A DNA stretch of 64,000 nucleotides. Source: Parietichytrium sp. I65-24A. Its lineage: Eukaryota; Sar; Bigyra; Thraustochytrida; Thraustochytriidae. The notes under the pieces are model-generated. The model searched no databases. It saw only the letters and a program-made list of their open reading frames with translations, and was not told where the DNA came from. Shown here piece by piece: positions 53,829-64,000 of this stretch. The stretch is taken from contig BLSF01000035.1 in assembly GCA_012862575.1 (NCBI GenBank), positions 1 to 64,000 of the forward strand, given 5' to 3'. Position numbers and translations under genes: made by a program. How positions within the stretch are numbered: the stretch's first letter is position 1; each line of letters opens with the position of its first letter.

Positions 53829-55021
53829 TGCTCTCTTCCTTGCGACGGAAATGCAGCCAGTGTACAGCAACCATCAGTCTGTTTCTTTACACTGTTGTTG
53901 TGGCAGGGAAGTAGCAAACGCTTTTTGCATTTTTTTTTGTGCAAAGTCTAGTCGTCTTTACTTTGAACTTCAATTGTGGGTCAAAGGCTTTGGGCTGCGT
54001 TGATAAGCGATGAAGTGGGGCGAGGGGTCTTAGTTGCGGTGCCCTGCGGAAACGATGAGCGTCACATGATCGCTAGGAGCGCATCTGAGGGAGAGATAGG
54101 TGCCAGCATTCCGGAAGCGAAAACGTGACAAGGCAAAATTCAATAAACAAGAAGCAGCTCCTTTGCTGCGATTCTCACGAATAAGACCCCGATTTTAAAT
54201 TTCCAGGCCCTGTCCAAGCTCCTCAAGCTGCGCGATTTCAGCGTGGACTGCAGCATCAGCCAGTACGCCTGCGAGAAATTTGACATAGAAAAGTTGACCA
54301 TCATCAAGTTTTCCGATTTTGTTTTCTTTTATTTTTCCGCATACCATCCCTACAGAGAACAATTATTCCATAGATATTCATTGTATTTCTCAATCAATCA
54401 ATTAACTGCATAGAATTGCATTTCTTTTGACTGCATTTTACCACTCGATCTCATGGCACTTGTCGTACACGTCCACGAACGATCGAAACAACTGCTTGAG
54501 CTCAATAGCGCCCACACCGGTTTTCTCTATAAACATTCCGATTGCGCAAGACACTCCTGATACGATGTATAAGCAAAGCCCCTTGAACCTCGCTGCATGA
54601 AGAAGAAGAGTCGGATGTCAAGAACATGCGTGCAAGGTGGTTGAATGCGAACTGGCACGGCTCGCATGAACGAGAGAATCGAAGGAAGCAATACTCGAGG
54701 AACAATGTCCAATCATATCGGCCGCGCATGTTGGAGTTGAATAAGAAGTGGGGCTTGCGACACTGGTCGAACAATGCGTGGCTTTTCGAAGGCTGCAGCT
54801 CAGCTTAGTGTAGTTTTGTGTTTACTTTGGTGTGATGGTAGTTGACGCAATTTGCGCAGTACTTGGTCCGAAAGCAAAATCGACAGGAGTTCGTGGCTTG
54901 GTGTTTGCCTGCAATCAGAACTCACAGATAATTGGTCACTCTAAGATGGAGGAGATGATGCAGCAAGGTAGCTAAGATTGTGAATTAGTATTTAAAACAG
55001 TTCCTACAATACAGCGCAGCT
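53829..55021. other. Spacer with possible exons of an unrecognised minus-strand gene
   Basis: On the minus strand a coding-looking frame ends in TAA at 54195 and reads K-I-G-K-L-D-D-G-Q-L-F-Y-V-K-F-L-A-G-V, preceded by an acceptor-like TTGTTCTCTGTAG near 54351. A second lies at about 54590-54438 (V-S-G-V-S-C-A-I-G-M-F-I-E-K-T-G-V-G), preceded by TCTTCTTCTTCATGCAG. The two frames do not join simply and no start was found, so I do not call a gene. Confidence 0.3.
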
Positions 55022-56353
55022 TCATTCTTCCCGAAGCGCTGGAACGAGCAGGTATTGCAACATGGCGCTGCAGGCCATGGCGCTGAACAGAGCGAATTGA
55101 AAGCTGAGATTTACAAGAGAAGTGACCTTCCGAGCACTTTTCTCGCACAAAGTTTCGCGAGGGGACAGCATAAACGCAGAGGTGCTTACGAACCCCGAGG
55201 AAGCGGCAAACGCACCAACGAAGACAGCAAAAGCAAGGTCACTCCGTGGCACCCACGACGAGTCTCCAAAGATGTACACGAAGAAAAACGCGACTCCTCC
55301 GACGAGCCTTACGAAACTAAAATAAAAGAAGATGCTGGGGCTTGGCAGTTTCTCAGAGACGTACCCAGCCAGTGGCCTTGACAGGGTATCAGCAAATGTC
55401 TTGACAAAAAAGAGTGTCGTCCCAAACTGAGCGGCGCTCATTGCGGACCCGTTTGCCGCAGGTACATGCGCGTAAAAGGGGAAGACCACCATGGAGCCGA
55501 AGATGGTCAAAAACATGATGCTACAGTGCACTTTGCAAAGCTTGAAAGCAGCTTGCCAACTGATATCTTGAAGAAATTGGTCGTCTTGGCTCTCTGCAAA
55601 TGTCCCGGCATTCCCATTCAGATCTGCATCCCTTACACCAATGAGAGGAACTTGCACGTCTTGACCGTCCTCGGAGAGTATGGAGTGCGAAGATGCTGGC
55701 GAGGCCAAAGCTCTGCGTGGTAGTTGAGGAAGCACGTTGGCGATGTAGTAAACTGGGAGTGCGCACATGCAGGAGGTGACCCCTGCAGAGATGAAGAAAG
55801 CAGCTGTGGAGGTGGTTGGATGGGCCATCTGCGCGCGAAAAGCGGTGGCTTGTTGAAGCACGAAGCATGCTAGCCCAGACGCCTGATACCCGAACGAGAG
55901 GCTTGCTTCGTTGCGAGTTGAGCCGCCAAGTGCTTTGGACGAGCGCTGAGCAAGCTGGTAGGCGTAGCCCATTGCAGAGGTGGAAAATACGCCGATGACC
56001 GCGGCGCAGATAATCACAGGGAACAGGGTTTCATGCACGGGAATGAAAGCTAAAATGGCGCCCAAAGCCACCAGGCTTGCCCCAACCCATTTGGAGTCAT
56101 GCCTGATGATCTGCTGCGCACTGGTGTTGAGACGGCTCTCCCTGTCGTTGAGCCAGGCCAAGGCGAGACACACCGGGAAGCTAGGCGCGTAGGTGGCAAT
56201 CGCAATTGGGAGAAAGGCCTCCTTGCCAAACTGCATCACGAACACCCCAAGGCTACTGAGCACGGCATTCTGAGCCATGGTCAAGCCAAGCCCCACGCCA
56301 AAAAACGCTACCGCCAACGCATTCCCGCGGCCCGAAGCCCCCCTGCTCTTCAT
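55022..56353 (-). CDS. Equilibrative nucleoside transporter-like (ENT/SLC29) membrane protein
   Basis: An intronless frame of 443 residues from the ATG at 56353. About eleven hydrophobic segments with a polar loop between the sixth and seventh (about residues 215-260) match the ENT layout rather than the twelve-TM MFS one. The segment F-F-V-K-T-F-A-D-T-L-S-R-P-L-A-G resembles the ENT helix-8 motif N-x-x-D-x-x-G-R. The end, G-F-V-S-T-S-A-F-M-L then S-F-Q-F-A-L-F-S-A-M-A, resembles the ENT C-terminus (G-Y-x-x-S-x-x-M...G-x-x-x-G). ENTs carry nucleosides or nucleobases down a gradient. The motif match is partial, so a divergent MFS carrier remains possible. Confidence 0.6.
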   Translation of the reverse strand: MKSRGASGRGNALAVAFFGVGLGLTMAQNAVLSSLGVFVMQFGKEAFLPIAIATYAPSFPVCLALAWLNDRESRLNTSAQQIIRHDSKWVGASLVALGAILAFIPVHETLFPVIICAAVIGVFSTSAMGYAYQLAQRSSKALGGSTRNEASLSFGYQASGLACFVLQQATAFRAQMAHPTTSTAAFFISAGVTSCMCALPVYYIANVLPQLPRRALASPASSHSILSEDGQDVQVPLIGVRDADLNGNAGTFAESQDDQFLQDISWQAAFKLCKVHCSIMFLTIFGSMVVFPFYAHVPAANGSAMSAAQFGTTLFFVKTFADTLSRPLAGYVSEKLPSPSIFFYFSFVRLVGGVAFFFVYIFGDSSWVPRSDLAFAVFVGAFAASSGFVSTSAFMLSPRETLCEKSARKVTSLVNLSFQFALFSAMACSAMLQYLLVPALREE

Positions 56354-56449
56354 TTCCGTCGTCGTCCAGTTCCCTTGCGCAACACCTCACACGCGCCTCC
56401 AGCACGACGACCAGTGGCAATTGCTCACCACCTTGCCTCCGAAAGCGAA

Positions 56450-56595
56450 GAGCCAAGAGCCAAGAGCCAAGAGCAAAAAGCAAAGAGCAAAGAGCAAGGA
56501 GCAAAGAGCAAAGAGCAAAGAGCAAAGAGCAAAGAGCAAAGAGCCAAGAGCCAAGAGCCAAGAGCAAAGAGCAAAGAGCAAAGAGCAAAAAGCAG
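56450..56595 (+). repeat. AGAGCAAA/AGAGCCAA tandem repeat, 8-base period
   Basis: About 18 units of an 8-base purine-rich repeat, about 100 bases upstream of the transporter start on the other strand. Confidence 0.9.
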
Positions 56596-57630
56596 AAGCG
56601 AAAAAGCGAAAAAGCAAAAAAGCTTGAAAGGCAAACAAGCCTTTCCTCAAATCAAAGCCGTGCGCACAGGGCTCGGCAAATTTCAATTCCAGATCTGCTG
56701 ATCTGTTGATCTGTTGATCTGTGATCTGTTGATCTATTGATCTGCGGTCCCAAAACGCCGAGCCACAGGAATCCCGCACTCTGTGATTGATCCTCTTTGA
56801 TCCTCTTTGATCATCTTTGTTCATACGTGCATTGCGGTGAAAATATCACGTCCAAGGAGTTGCTCGTCCCTCACACCATCTCACACCGCGCACGATAACG
56901 CGCCGCTTTCTCGTGAGGCGAACGCGAGGCTCTTATGCGGGGAGTAGCTGGCGCTAGTGGAGCTGGTCGAATTTGTGAGGCGTAGTTAGGGAACTGGATA
57001 GACAGGGAGACTATGCCTGGGGTGCGTAGCAGGTATAGTAGGAGGCTTATGAGACCTAGTGATGAGCGTAGTGTAGGACTACTTGGCTTCTGTGATTGGT
57101 GAAAAGTCTTCAGACTTTGGAGATTTTGTTTTCTATTTTTTGAACCCCCTTTTTTTCCCTATACCACCAGTTTCTCCAACCTTTTGAGAACCAGAGTCCT
57201 TCTAAATTCCAAACTCTGAATTCTCAACTCAGACAAATCCAGGTTCTGCGTTCTAATCGTTCCAGTCCAACTCTACAAATGGGGTAGTGAGTGCAGAGCA
57301 TTCCGTTGCGTCAAAGGGCTCCAAGCTCCTTCTTTTCCTCCATGTGTGCATGGTTGCATGGTTGCAGGACAAGACTGGCGATGATTGGCCGCACGGCGCC
57401 TTCAATAATTGCTCCTCGACCAGTGCTCTGGCATGCAGTCTGGCGAAACTTATCCGCCAAAGGTCGCGCGATCGAGGACGGATGCCTTGCAAGACCAGCA
57501 AGACCAGCAGAGTTGCTCAAAGATATGATCAAAGATGATAAAAAATGCCCATGCTCTCCTCTATCCGACAGCGTACTAGTACCTTTACAGCGAAGCAGCG
57601 TTTTCGGGGCCTTTCGCACAAAGTCAAACT

Positions 57631-57677
57631 GCAATGCGAAATGCGAAATGCGAAATGCGAAATGCGAAATGCGAAAA
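57631..57677 (+). repeat. GCGAAAT-rich tandem repeat, 8-base period
   Basis: Five to six units of ATGCGAAA in a spacer. Confidence 0.9.
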
Positions 57678-57908
57678 TACGACAAGCGAAATGTAAGATG
57701 GAAGAAAGAATCGCGACGCAATGATCGCTTGCACTGCAGTCCACCGCCTGTGCGTCTCTCATCGGAGTGATGCTCTCTCTGAAATTCTTCTGTACCTGGT
57801 AGAGTTCTGAGACTTTGCCTCTCACCCTCCGAGCCTGTAAACTTGAACGCACACATTTTTCAATTACGGATTCGGTAAATGTAAGCACCACTCCGAGCGA
57901 AGTTTGAA

Positions 57909-58002
57909 GTCTCGTATTCGACGCACGGACTCATTGCATAACTATTCTCATATAAAGTCTCGTATTCGACGCACGGAANAAAGTCTCGTATTCGACGCAC
58001 GG
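57909..58002 (+). repeat. AGTCTCGTATTCGACGCACGGA repeat around an n
   Basis: Three copies of a 22-base unit at about 57909, 57956 and 57981; the ambiguous base at 57979 lies between the second and third. Confidence 0.85.
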
Positions 58003-58206
58003 AAGCTTGCATAGCCACCACTATACAGATAATAGACGCTCGCACACTCTTACCACATTCGATAAGCACCTCTACCGAGCGGAGGATACACTTGGCGCGT
58101 CCGTCCTCGCTGAGCCCCCCCCTCCTTCTTCCTCCCTTCCTCCCTTCCTTCCTTCCTTCCTTCAGGCTAGGTTAGTTTAGATTAGGTTAGGTCAGTCGCG
58201 GGATTT

Positions 58207-58270
58207 GTGTATCTGTGTATCTGTGTATCTGTGTATCTGTGTATCTGTGTATCTGTGTATCTGTGTATTT
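58207..58270 (+). repeat. GTGTATCT tandem repeat, 8-base period
   Basis: About eight perfect units immediately upstream of the GC-rich gene. They stay open as codons, which makes the frame look longer than the gene. Confidence 0.9.
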
Positions 58271-58285
58271 GTGGGTCGGCGACCG

Positions 58286-60037
58286 ATGCGCCAGTGGTGC
58301 CGCGTGACCTCCTCGCCGGTGCCCTCCGTCGTCCGCTCCCTCCTCTGCCGCAGCGCCACCTTCAAAATCCCAAGCAGTTCTACCGGTAGTTCCAGCAGTC
58401 CTAGCGCCGGCGCCAACCGCCGCGCTAGCAGCAGCGCGAGAGGCGCCGAGAAAAAGAGCGACGGGAAAAAGAGCGACGGGACAAGGACGATGGGCAGCCT
58501 CCGCGCGGCGACGTGGAACGTGGCGGCGGTGAACAACAACCCTTTCGAGTACTGGATCTCGCACCCTAACCCAGCGTACGCGGAGACGATGGCGGCCGTG
58601 CAGCGGTTCGTGTCGTCGCCGGAGGAGAGCGAGGACGTGCCACTGAGCACGCTGATCGACGAGGCGCGGTTCCAGGAACTGCGCGCCCTGATGGCCGACC
58701 GCGGGTTCTCCGCGCTGGACGAGGCAGAGCAGCTGTGGCGCTCGGAGCTGGCGCCGCGCAGAATGGTCTCGCAGTTCCTGTGCGACCCGAGCGTGGGCAG
58801 CAAGCGGCTGGCGTCCATGCCGGACCGCGTGACCAACACCGTGCGGCTCCGCGACGGGACGCTGACGTTCCGGCCCACCGCCATCAACTGCTACCCGGGA
58901 ACGTTCCGCGACCTGGACGACTGGTGGGAGCAGTGGCTGGACTTTATGTTCCGCAAGCCGTTCCCGGCGCGCGCCGGCCAGGACGTCGCTGGCGCGGACC
59001 TGCTGGTGCCCATCCGCCGCGCAAAGTACCCCGCCGTCTCCGAGGCCGAGGAGCGCGCCAGCCTGGCGCTGCAGGTCCTGTGCGCGGCCGCGTTCGACGC
59101 CGTGCTGGTGCGCATGCTGGACGCCGTGGCGCCCAAGTGGCAGGAGCTGCGCGCCGAGATGGCCGCCGCGCTCAACAGCAACAAGGCCTCGCGCACGCTG
59201 GAGATCCTCGCCGGGCCGTACGCGGACGCGGGCGTGGTGTTCGTGCAGGAGGCGGCCAGCTCGTTCGCGGCCGACGCCGCCCACGCGCTCAGCAGCACGT
59301 TCCACGTGGTGGCCCCACGCTCCGCGCCCAAGCGCGACCAGCTGTCGCTCATCCTGCTCGCCAAGGACAGCTTCGACGCGGACTCGCTGGACGACGTCAC
59401 GCAGCTCGTCATGAAACGCCTCGCGGAGTCCGGCGCCGACGTGCCCGTGGCCGACGGCGACGTGCTGGCGGTCACAGTGGCTCCTGCATCGTCGTCTTCG
59501 CCTGCCGACGGACTGGCCAGGGGGCCGTACCTGATGGTGTCGTTCCACGGGGACACGGACGGACTGGCCACGGTGCCAGTGCTGGACGCGGTGCTCAAGG
59601 TGTGCCGCGAGGACCTGGGCGGCGCTTACAAGCTGGTGTTCGGGATGGATGCCAACACGTACCGCAAGAGCAAGCCTGGCAAGAACCAGGGCGTGGACGA
59701 CTTTGTGGCCCACTTTGACAGCGCCGGGCTGAGCTCGTGCTGGGGGGACAACACTGTGCCCGAAGGGTACACAACGTACAATGCAAGGACCTACCTCCAG
59801 CCGCAGCTGAACAAGGCCGCGTCCCGGGAGGAGTTCGAGGCCAAGGGCGACGTCAACCCGAAGGATTTTATCCTCTTCGCCAAGGACCAGTTCCAGGTCA
59901 GCGGCCCGGCCGTCAAGGACAACACCGGCAGCAAAAAGTTTGTGGAGGGCGAGCCGTTCCCTACGCTAGACTTTCCTTCCGACCACGCCGTGCTCAGTGC
60001 CGACCTCACGGAGCTTGAGAGCAATAGCCAGCTTTAA
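58286..60037 (+). CDS. Endonuclease/exonuclease/phosphatase-fold protein, GC-rich
   Basis: An intronless frame of 583 residues from the ATG at 58286; an alternative start is the ATG at 58490 (M-G-S-L-R-A-A-T-W-N-V). The motifs of the EEP superfamily appear in order: T-W-N-V near residue 75, V-F-V-Q-E-A near 320, S-F-H-G-D near 418, G-M-D-A-N near 453 and S-D-H near 564, giving the usual Asn, Glu, His, Asp/Asn and Asp-His active-site set. EEP enzymes cleave phosphodiesters (DNA, RNA, inositol lipids, sphingomyelin); the substrate is not clear. The gap of about 245 residues between the first two motifs is far larger than the usual few tens. The N-terminal Arg/Ser-rich stretch (V-R-S-L-L-C-R-S-A-T-F-K) could be a mitochondrial presequence. 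GC content and codon choice (GCG, CTG, GAC) differ sharply from neighbours. Confidence 0.72.
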   Translation: MRQWCRVTSSPVPSVVRSLLCRSATFKIPSSSTGSSSSPSAGANRRASSSARGAEKKSDGKKSDGTRTMGSLRAATWNVAAVNNNPFEYWISHPNPAYAETMAAVQRFVSSPEESEDVPLSTLIDEARFQELRALMADRGFSALDEAEQLWRSELAPRRMVSQFLCDPSVGSKRLASMPDRVTNTVRLRDGTLTFRPTAINCYPGTFRDLDDWWEQWLDFMFRKPFPARAGQDVAGADLLVPIRRAKYPAVSEAEERASLALQVLCAAAFDAVLVRMLDAVAPKWQELRAEMAAALNSNKASRTLEILAGPYADAGVVFVQEAASSFAADAAHALSSTFHVVAPRSAPKRDQLSLILLAKDSFDADSLDDVTQLVMKRLAESGADVPVADGDVLAVTVAPASSSSPADGLARGPYLMVSFHGDTDGLATVPVLDAVLKVCREDLGGAYKLVFGMDANTYRKSKPGKNQGVDDFVAHFDSAGLSSCWGDNTVPEGYTTYNARTYLQPQLNKAASREEFEAKGDVNPKDFILFAKDQFQVSGPAVKDNTGSKKFVEGEPFPTLDFPSDHAVLSADLTELESNSQL

Positions 60038-63000
60038 TTGAACAGGCTTGGCTTGCGCACCTCGCATTTCTCCTTTTCTCCTTTTCTCCTTCATCATGGG
60101 TCGTGGGTCGTGGGTTTGGTCGGCTCATGCCAGCCAGAGTGTCAATGATACTACTGGGTTTGCGCTTGCAAAAAGCTTGCTTTCCCTTTAAGTTTTCCCG
60201 TTCTCTGAGAGCGCTCGCTCTATGTAAGCTTTGAATTGTCCACGTTTTTTTCTTTCCTCACAATCCATTCAGTCTCCGTGCAAACCACGAAACAATCCAT
60301 CAGTCTCCGTGCAAACCACCGAACAATCTGCACGACCTTGGCGTCCTCGCCGTCGCCTCTGCGATTCCTCGTCACTCACTCATTTACTTCACTCCATCCA
60401 TCGCTCGCGTGATGATTGCTTGGCTGGTTATTGAAACCTCTAACGATCACCAATCTGCATTTTTTGGATTTCGGGAAGATCCCAATTTCCGTCAAAGTTA
60501 CGGAAGCGACGCAATGGATGGGAAAGTGTGCTTCACATTTATTTTCGAAGGCCAATTCCCGTGAACGCCGTGCCTCCGCGATGCGCTCATGCAACGGGTT
60601 CGAAGTAGCATGATGAACAAACATTAGTGCGAGTTTTCTACTTTCACAGTGGAAGTGGAACCGGGCATATAACCCGGGTATACGACGGTATTGAAAAGTA
60701 TATTTTCGAATACGCCAGCTGATATTGCGCAAACTAGATTGCTGTCCAAGTTTGCGCAATCGACCCGCTTGTTTGGAGATGGCCACTCAGTCCTCTCTTC
60801 CGAGTTCTCGAAAGCGTTCCGCAAACCATTTTTTGCGCCGTGCGATCCCACCGGACACGGAAACACTAAATCTTCTAAACAGAGCAAGCGAAATGAGTCT
60901 GGTATTGGCAAAAATTCCGCAAGGGTCTCGGGAAAAGCGTTTCACACGTGGGGATAGACTTGTCAGTATACGGTGCTATTCGCGGAAGAGAGGACTGATC
61001 GGGCCTACTGGCCAATAATTACTCTTATGAGTCAGCAATCGTGACTTCCGAGTGTAACTTTTGTGGAGAAAAAGGAAGGCATTCATGCAATTTTCGCGGC
61101 AATCTCGGCTATAGCAAACGACTGGTATTCTGTAGGACTCCAGGTGTGGTGAGGGGGCGCACTCCCCAACTTTGTTGGGAGAAGGAAGAAAGACATGCCA
61201 AAGAGATCGATCTGTCCCAAAAACGCCTAGTGCAAAGAAAAGTTTTTTTTTTTTTTTTTTCGAACCAATTTAAAAAAAAATCGTTTTTCTTTAGATTTGC
61301 AAACGAATTAATTATTTGGACAAGCTGTGAGCTAAACAAACCTCAGAACTCCTGGCTCTCTGTCCGAGCTTTGAGCTGGCCTGAATTAATAACTTTATTT
61401 CGAACTGGCAACGTACCAATAAAGTGAAACGTTCATTTCTCGTGCCTCCTCTTGTGCTTGCAAGTGCTGTGAGACTCTGGGAGTGGTCGATTTAATTTTT
61501 TTCCGATTTGGTTCGATTGCGCGAGCCTGCACAATGGCCACCATGTGGCACCTTTTGGAAAGGAAAGTTTGTGTGGTGCGGTTTATGCCAGTGATGATGG
61601 CGACACTGGCAGAATGTGCAGTGAACGCCCTGACAGTGCGAGAACTTGTTTCACCATTTCCGTTCTTCAATTTCTAATCTTTCTTTCGTTTCTTCTTTTT
61701 TATTTCTATTTTTTACTGCTATGAGTTGTTGGTGTTCGACGTGTTTTGTCATGACAACTGCATTCTGAATTCTGAATTCTGAAATATGAATTGTGGTTGA
61801 CTTGAGCTTCTCTCCATTCGCCGTACATATCCACTGAACAATCGAGCCAGCCAGCAGGTCTGCTTGATTGTCCTTGCCATTCTATTGTACTCGAGTACAA
61901 CAACACCATCAGATTGTCGCTTCGTAAACAGTCAGTCTTCTTCTCGAACTTTGATTTCAATCAATCAATTCATTGAACTGTTTTTTCATTCAAAAAATTA
62001 AATAAAAAACAAAATAAAAAATTCAAGAAACGTTCCACGCTGCGGATTCTTCTTTTTACAACACAAGTCGGTTCGAAACTTCAATTAAAAAATTAAATCA
62101 AATCTGCACTCCAATGCCAACTGAACTGCCCACAAAGTGAAAATGAATGAATGAATGAATGAACGCATTTCATGGAGACGATGACGCGAAATGCTCACGC
62201 CAACATGGGCAAGGACGATGCGCGATCACCTCCAGTCGCCTCGAGTTTGCGCGTCCTTCTTTCCTCCTTGCTACTCAGTACCTTTCTTTTTCTTTTTCTC
62301 TCTCTCTCTCTCTCTTTCGCGCAAGTTTTCGAAGCTTTGTTTTCACTGCAACACCAAGAACCTCTTAACATCCTCAAACCCTGTTCTGAGTCCTCTCTTT
62401 CTGCTACGGCGCCCCGTAGGCCCACTTAAGGGTCGGTCACTCGTAGCAGCTGTTTAAATCGTTCGGTAGAGTCGGTGGACAGCTGTGGCTTCCCAAACTC
62501 TTTTGTGTGTTTGGTTCGCAAGTGTTGAGATGATGACGGTGATTTCAAGTTCAACGTTGATGCGCTGCCTAAACGATGTGTTGAGAAGTGATAGGCAGCG
62601 AACGTAAGCTTATCGGACTGTTGGGGAGATTCAGGAGATTGGGAGAATTGGGAGCGTTCAGGTTTACTCCGCAAGGATTGGATTCAGTTTTCGTAAAGCA
62701 AGGTTTAGAGAGGCCGGGGCGAAATGACGTTACGAGTGCGCACTTCCAGCGTTACGCATGGCGACTTCCTAGGCGCTTTCCCGATGTGTGCTACGAGGAG
62801 CAGATAGCCGCCGGTTAGAACTCGCGTTCCTGGCCCAGTCAATGAACGCTAGGAAAGGCGCTTCGTGTCGAGTGTCACAAGGTGTTGGCGAAAGAGGCGA
62901 AAGTCAACGTTTGCTTTTGGCTTGTAAATCCACTAACATGAGCAAGGCTTGAACATGGATAAGCGAACTTGAAAGTTATTATGAGAATAAATAAGCGACC

Positions 63001-64000
63001 CTACTCTTCTCTGGGCTATGTTTTGAACGAAAAAAATCTAGAGCTGCGATGAACCGCGCAACGATTTTGTGTTCACTGTCAAGCGCAGGCATCAGGATAA
63101 TTAGGACAATCAGGGCATGGCTGTGGCACACATGGGCCCGCGAAAGGGAAAATACTGATCGCGACTGGCTTGGAATTTGGAAACCACGCGGAGAAACCTT
63201 GCGTCAACATCCAACCCACGCTTTCCCCATTTCCCAACCAAAGTTCGGGCTTGATCTTGATTCTCATTCGATCAAAATTTATTTCAATTTGATCAAGAAC
63301 AACATCCAACCAAACAATAATTGGCCATGCGGCCAACTTCTTCCAAGCCTTGAGACAGGGATCTTTGAGGCTTGTTCCAATTGGACAAACGGATGTGAAA
63401 TGCTAAACTTGCTGATCGATTCACAGTCAATCAAGAAGAAGCAAACTTGGGAACAACAAGCCCAGCCTTTCGGAACTCTGTTGTTGTCCTTTTCCTCCTT
63501 CCCCTGCGACGCAAACGACACAAGTACTGAGTTTACTGAGTTTACTGAGTACAGCAATCAAGACGAAACACCCGAGTGCACCTGCGCTAGGCCGCTGCTA
63601 CGTCAAAGCATAGCGGGCATCTCGACTTCCCCAAACGTGACTCTGCTCCGGAGCAGAGGGAAGCGGGAGGAGGAAGGAGAAAGTACCACAAAGCCATTTA
63701 GCTGATACGGTGGTGTGGGTTAGAAGTGGTTTTGGCTAAGGAAACGGCTGAGTGGGTAGTAGGTGTCGACGTATGAGCCTCGTCGATCGAGCAGGGTTGT
63801 TGACTTGCGTTGGCTTGCCTTCTGTCGGGAAGGTCTCACGGGCGGCTTAGCGCTGGCTACCGTCAGGGTAGGGGTGGGCGAAGCCACATCTCCTTTGAGG
63901 GTCGAAGTGACGACGGTGATTGTTTGCACGAACATGAGCTGACAATGAATGGCATTGCAAAACAGCAGCGGCACTGAGTACATCGCATTTGCATTTGCAT
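60038..64000. other. Long stretch without a convincing gene
   Basis: Short open frames exist on both strands, but none shows a known motif or gene-like composition. Notable content: a CAGTCTCCGTGCAAACCAC direct repeat (60270 and 60300), a hairpin at 60724-60760, a poly-T and poly-A pair (61244-61280), a CTGAATTCTGAATTC string (61764-61780), GAATGAAT units (62143-62160), CT repeat (62297-62320) and TGAGTTTAC units (63527-63550). The right end of the window may cut a gene not visible here. Confidence 0.45.
60724..60760. other. Perfect 12-base inverted repeat (hairpin)
   Basis: ATTGCGCAAACT at 60724-60735 pairs with AGTTTGCGCAAT at 60749-60760 across a 13-base loop. Function unknown. Confidence 0.65.

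Larger units (their letters stand above)
56354..58285. other. Repeat-rich spacer without a clear gene
   Basis: Holds several tandem repeats (listed separately), a GATCTGTT run (56697-56742), a CTGAATTC string near 57210 and CCTT units (about 58130-58165). An ambiguous base (n) lies at 57979. No gene seen. Confidence 0.55.

Noticed and set aside
56450-56595. CRISPR-like spaced repeats
   Set aside because: It is a simple uninterrupted 8-base tandem repeat with no spacers, in a eukaryotic context.
58187-59713. 508-codon open frame on the minus strand and a 327-codon frame on the plus strand overlapping the EEP gene
   Set aside because: Both are shadows caused by high GC; they are Arg/Ala/His-rich without motifs, while the chosen frame carries the EEP motifs.
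61041-61427. Frame with C-x2-C-type cysteines resembling a zinc knuckle
   Set aside because: The cysteine spacing fits no known finger well and the frame runs into poly-T sequence.
63049-63705. 218-codon open frame near the right end
   Set aside because: No motif, mixed low-complexity composition and no supporting context; likely chance.

Overview
The window looks like nuclear DNA of a heterotrophic protist, most likely a stramenopile of the labyrinthulomycete/thraustochytrid kind. The evidence is eukaryotic gene content (RPAP1, reticulon, anoctamin, a SET-domain histone methyltransferase, OSCA/TMEM63, a GOST-type seven-TM protein, SLC2/SLC26/SLC29-type transporters), mostly intronless genes with a few short GT-AG introns of about 77-110 bases, and secreted proteins with Pro-Thr repeats of the PTKAPTKAPT and SPT/PTSWPT type common in stramenopiles. 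No plastid gene is seen. The taxon is inference. Genes lie singly on both strands, separated by spacers of 0.3-4 kb rich in microsatellites. No operons, tRNAs, rRNAs, CRISPR arrays or intact transposons were recognised.

Layout. 0-0.5 kb: decayed leucine-rich-repeat exon array. 1.6-2.9 kb: spliced alpha-methylacyl-CoA racemase ending in the peroxisomal signal SKL. 3.2-3.7 kb: small spliced membrane protein of Tim17/NDUFA11 appearance. 4.9-6.7 kb: GOST-like seven-TM protein. 8.2-12.2 kb: RPAP1, convergent with a sugar transporter (12.3-13.7 kb). 14.7-16.5 kb: LRR protein. 18.6-20.9 kb: secreted double vWA protein. 21.8-24.1 kb: anoctamin. 24.4-25.0 kb: reticulon. 26.5-29.9 kb: chromo-barrel/PHD/SET protein. 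31.9-34.0 kb: SulP transporter. 34.3-36.6 kb: spliced ACAD10/11-type kinase-like protein fused to a lipocalin-like domain, also ending in SKL. 38.2-42.4 kb: OSCA/TMEM63-like channel with an extracellular Pro-Thr stalk and an apparent frameshift. 42.7-45.4 kb: spliced kelch/EGF surface protein. 46.5-50.5 kb: SLOG-SLATT-like protein, whose 5' part is duplicated at 51.1-51.5 kb next to an ambiguous base. 53.4-53.8 kb: small four-TM protein. 55.0-56.4 kb: ENT-like transporter. 58.3-60.0 kb: GC-rich gene for an endonuclease/exonuclease/phosphatase-fold protein. 60-64 kb: no convincing gene.

How the genes relate. Most are unrelated housekeeping and membrane functions. The two SKL-terminated proteins suggest a peroxisomal lipid-degradation theme (2-methylacyl-CoA epimerisation and hydroxyacyl handling). 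The most unusual item is the eukaryotic protein pairing a TRPM-like SLOG nucleotide-sensor region with SLATT-like membrane segments, an arrangement best known from bacterial nucleotide-centred conflict systems. Its SLATT-like region is cut by an in-frame TAG that may be an ultra-short intron, a recoded codon, a mutation or a sequence error.
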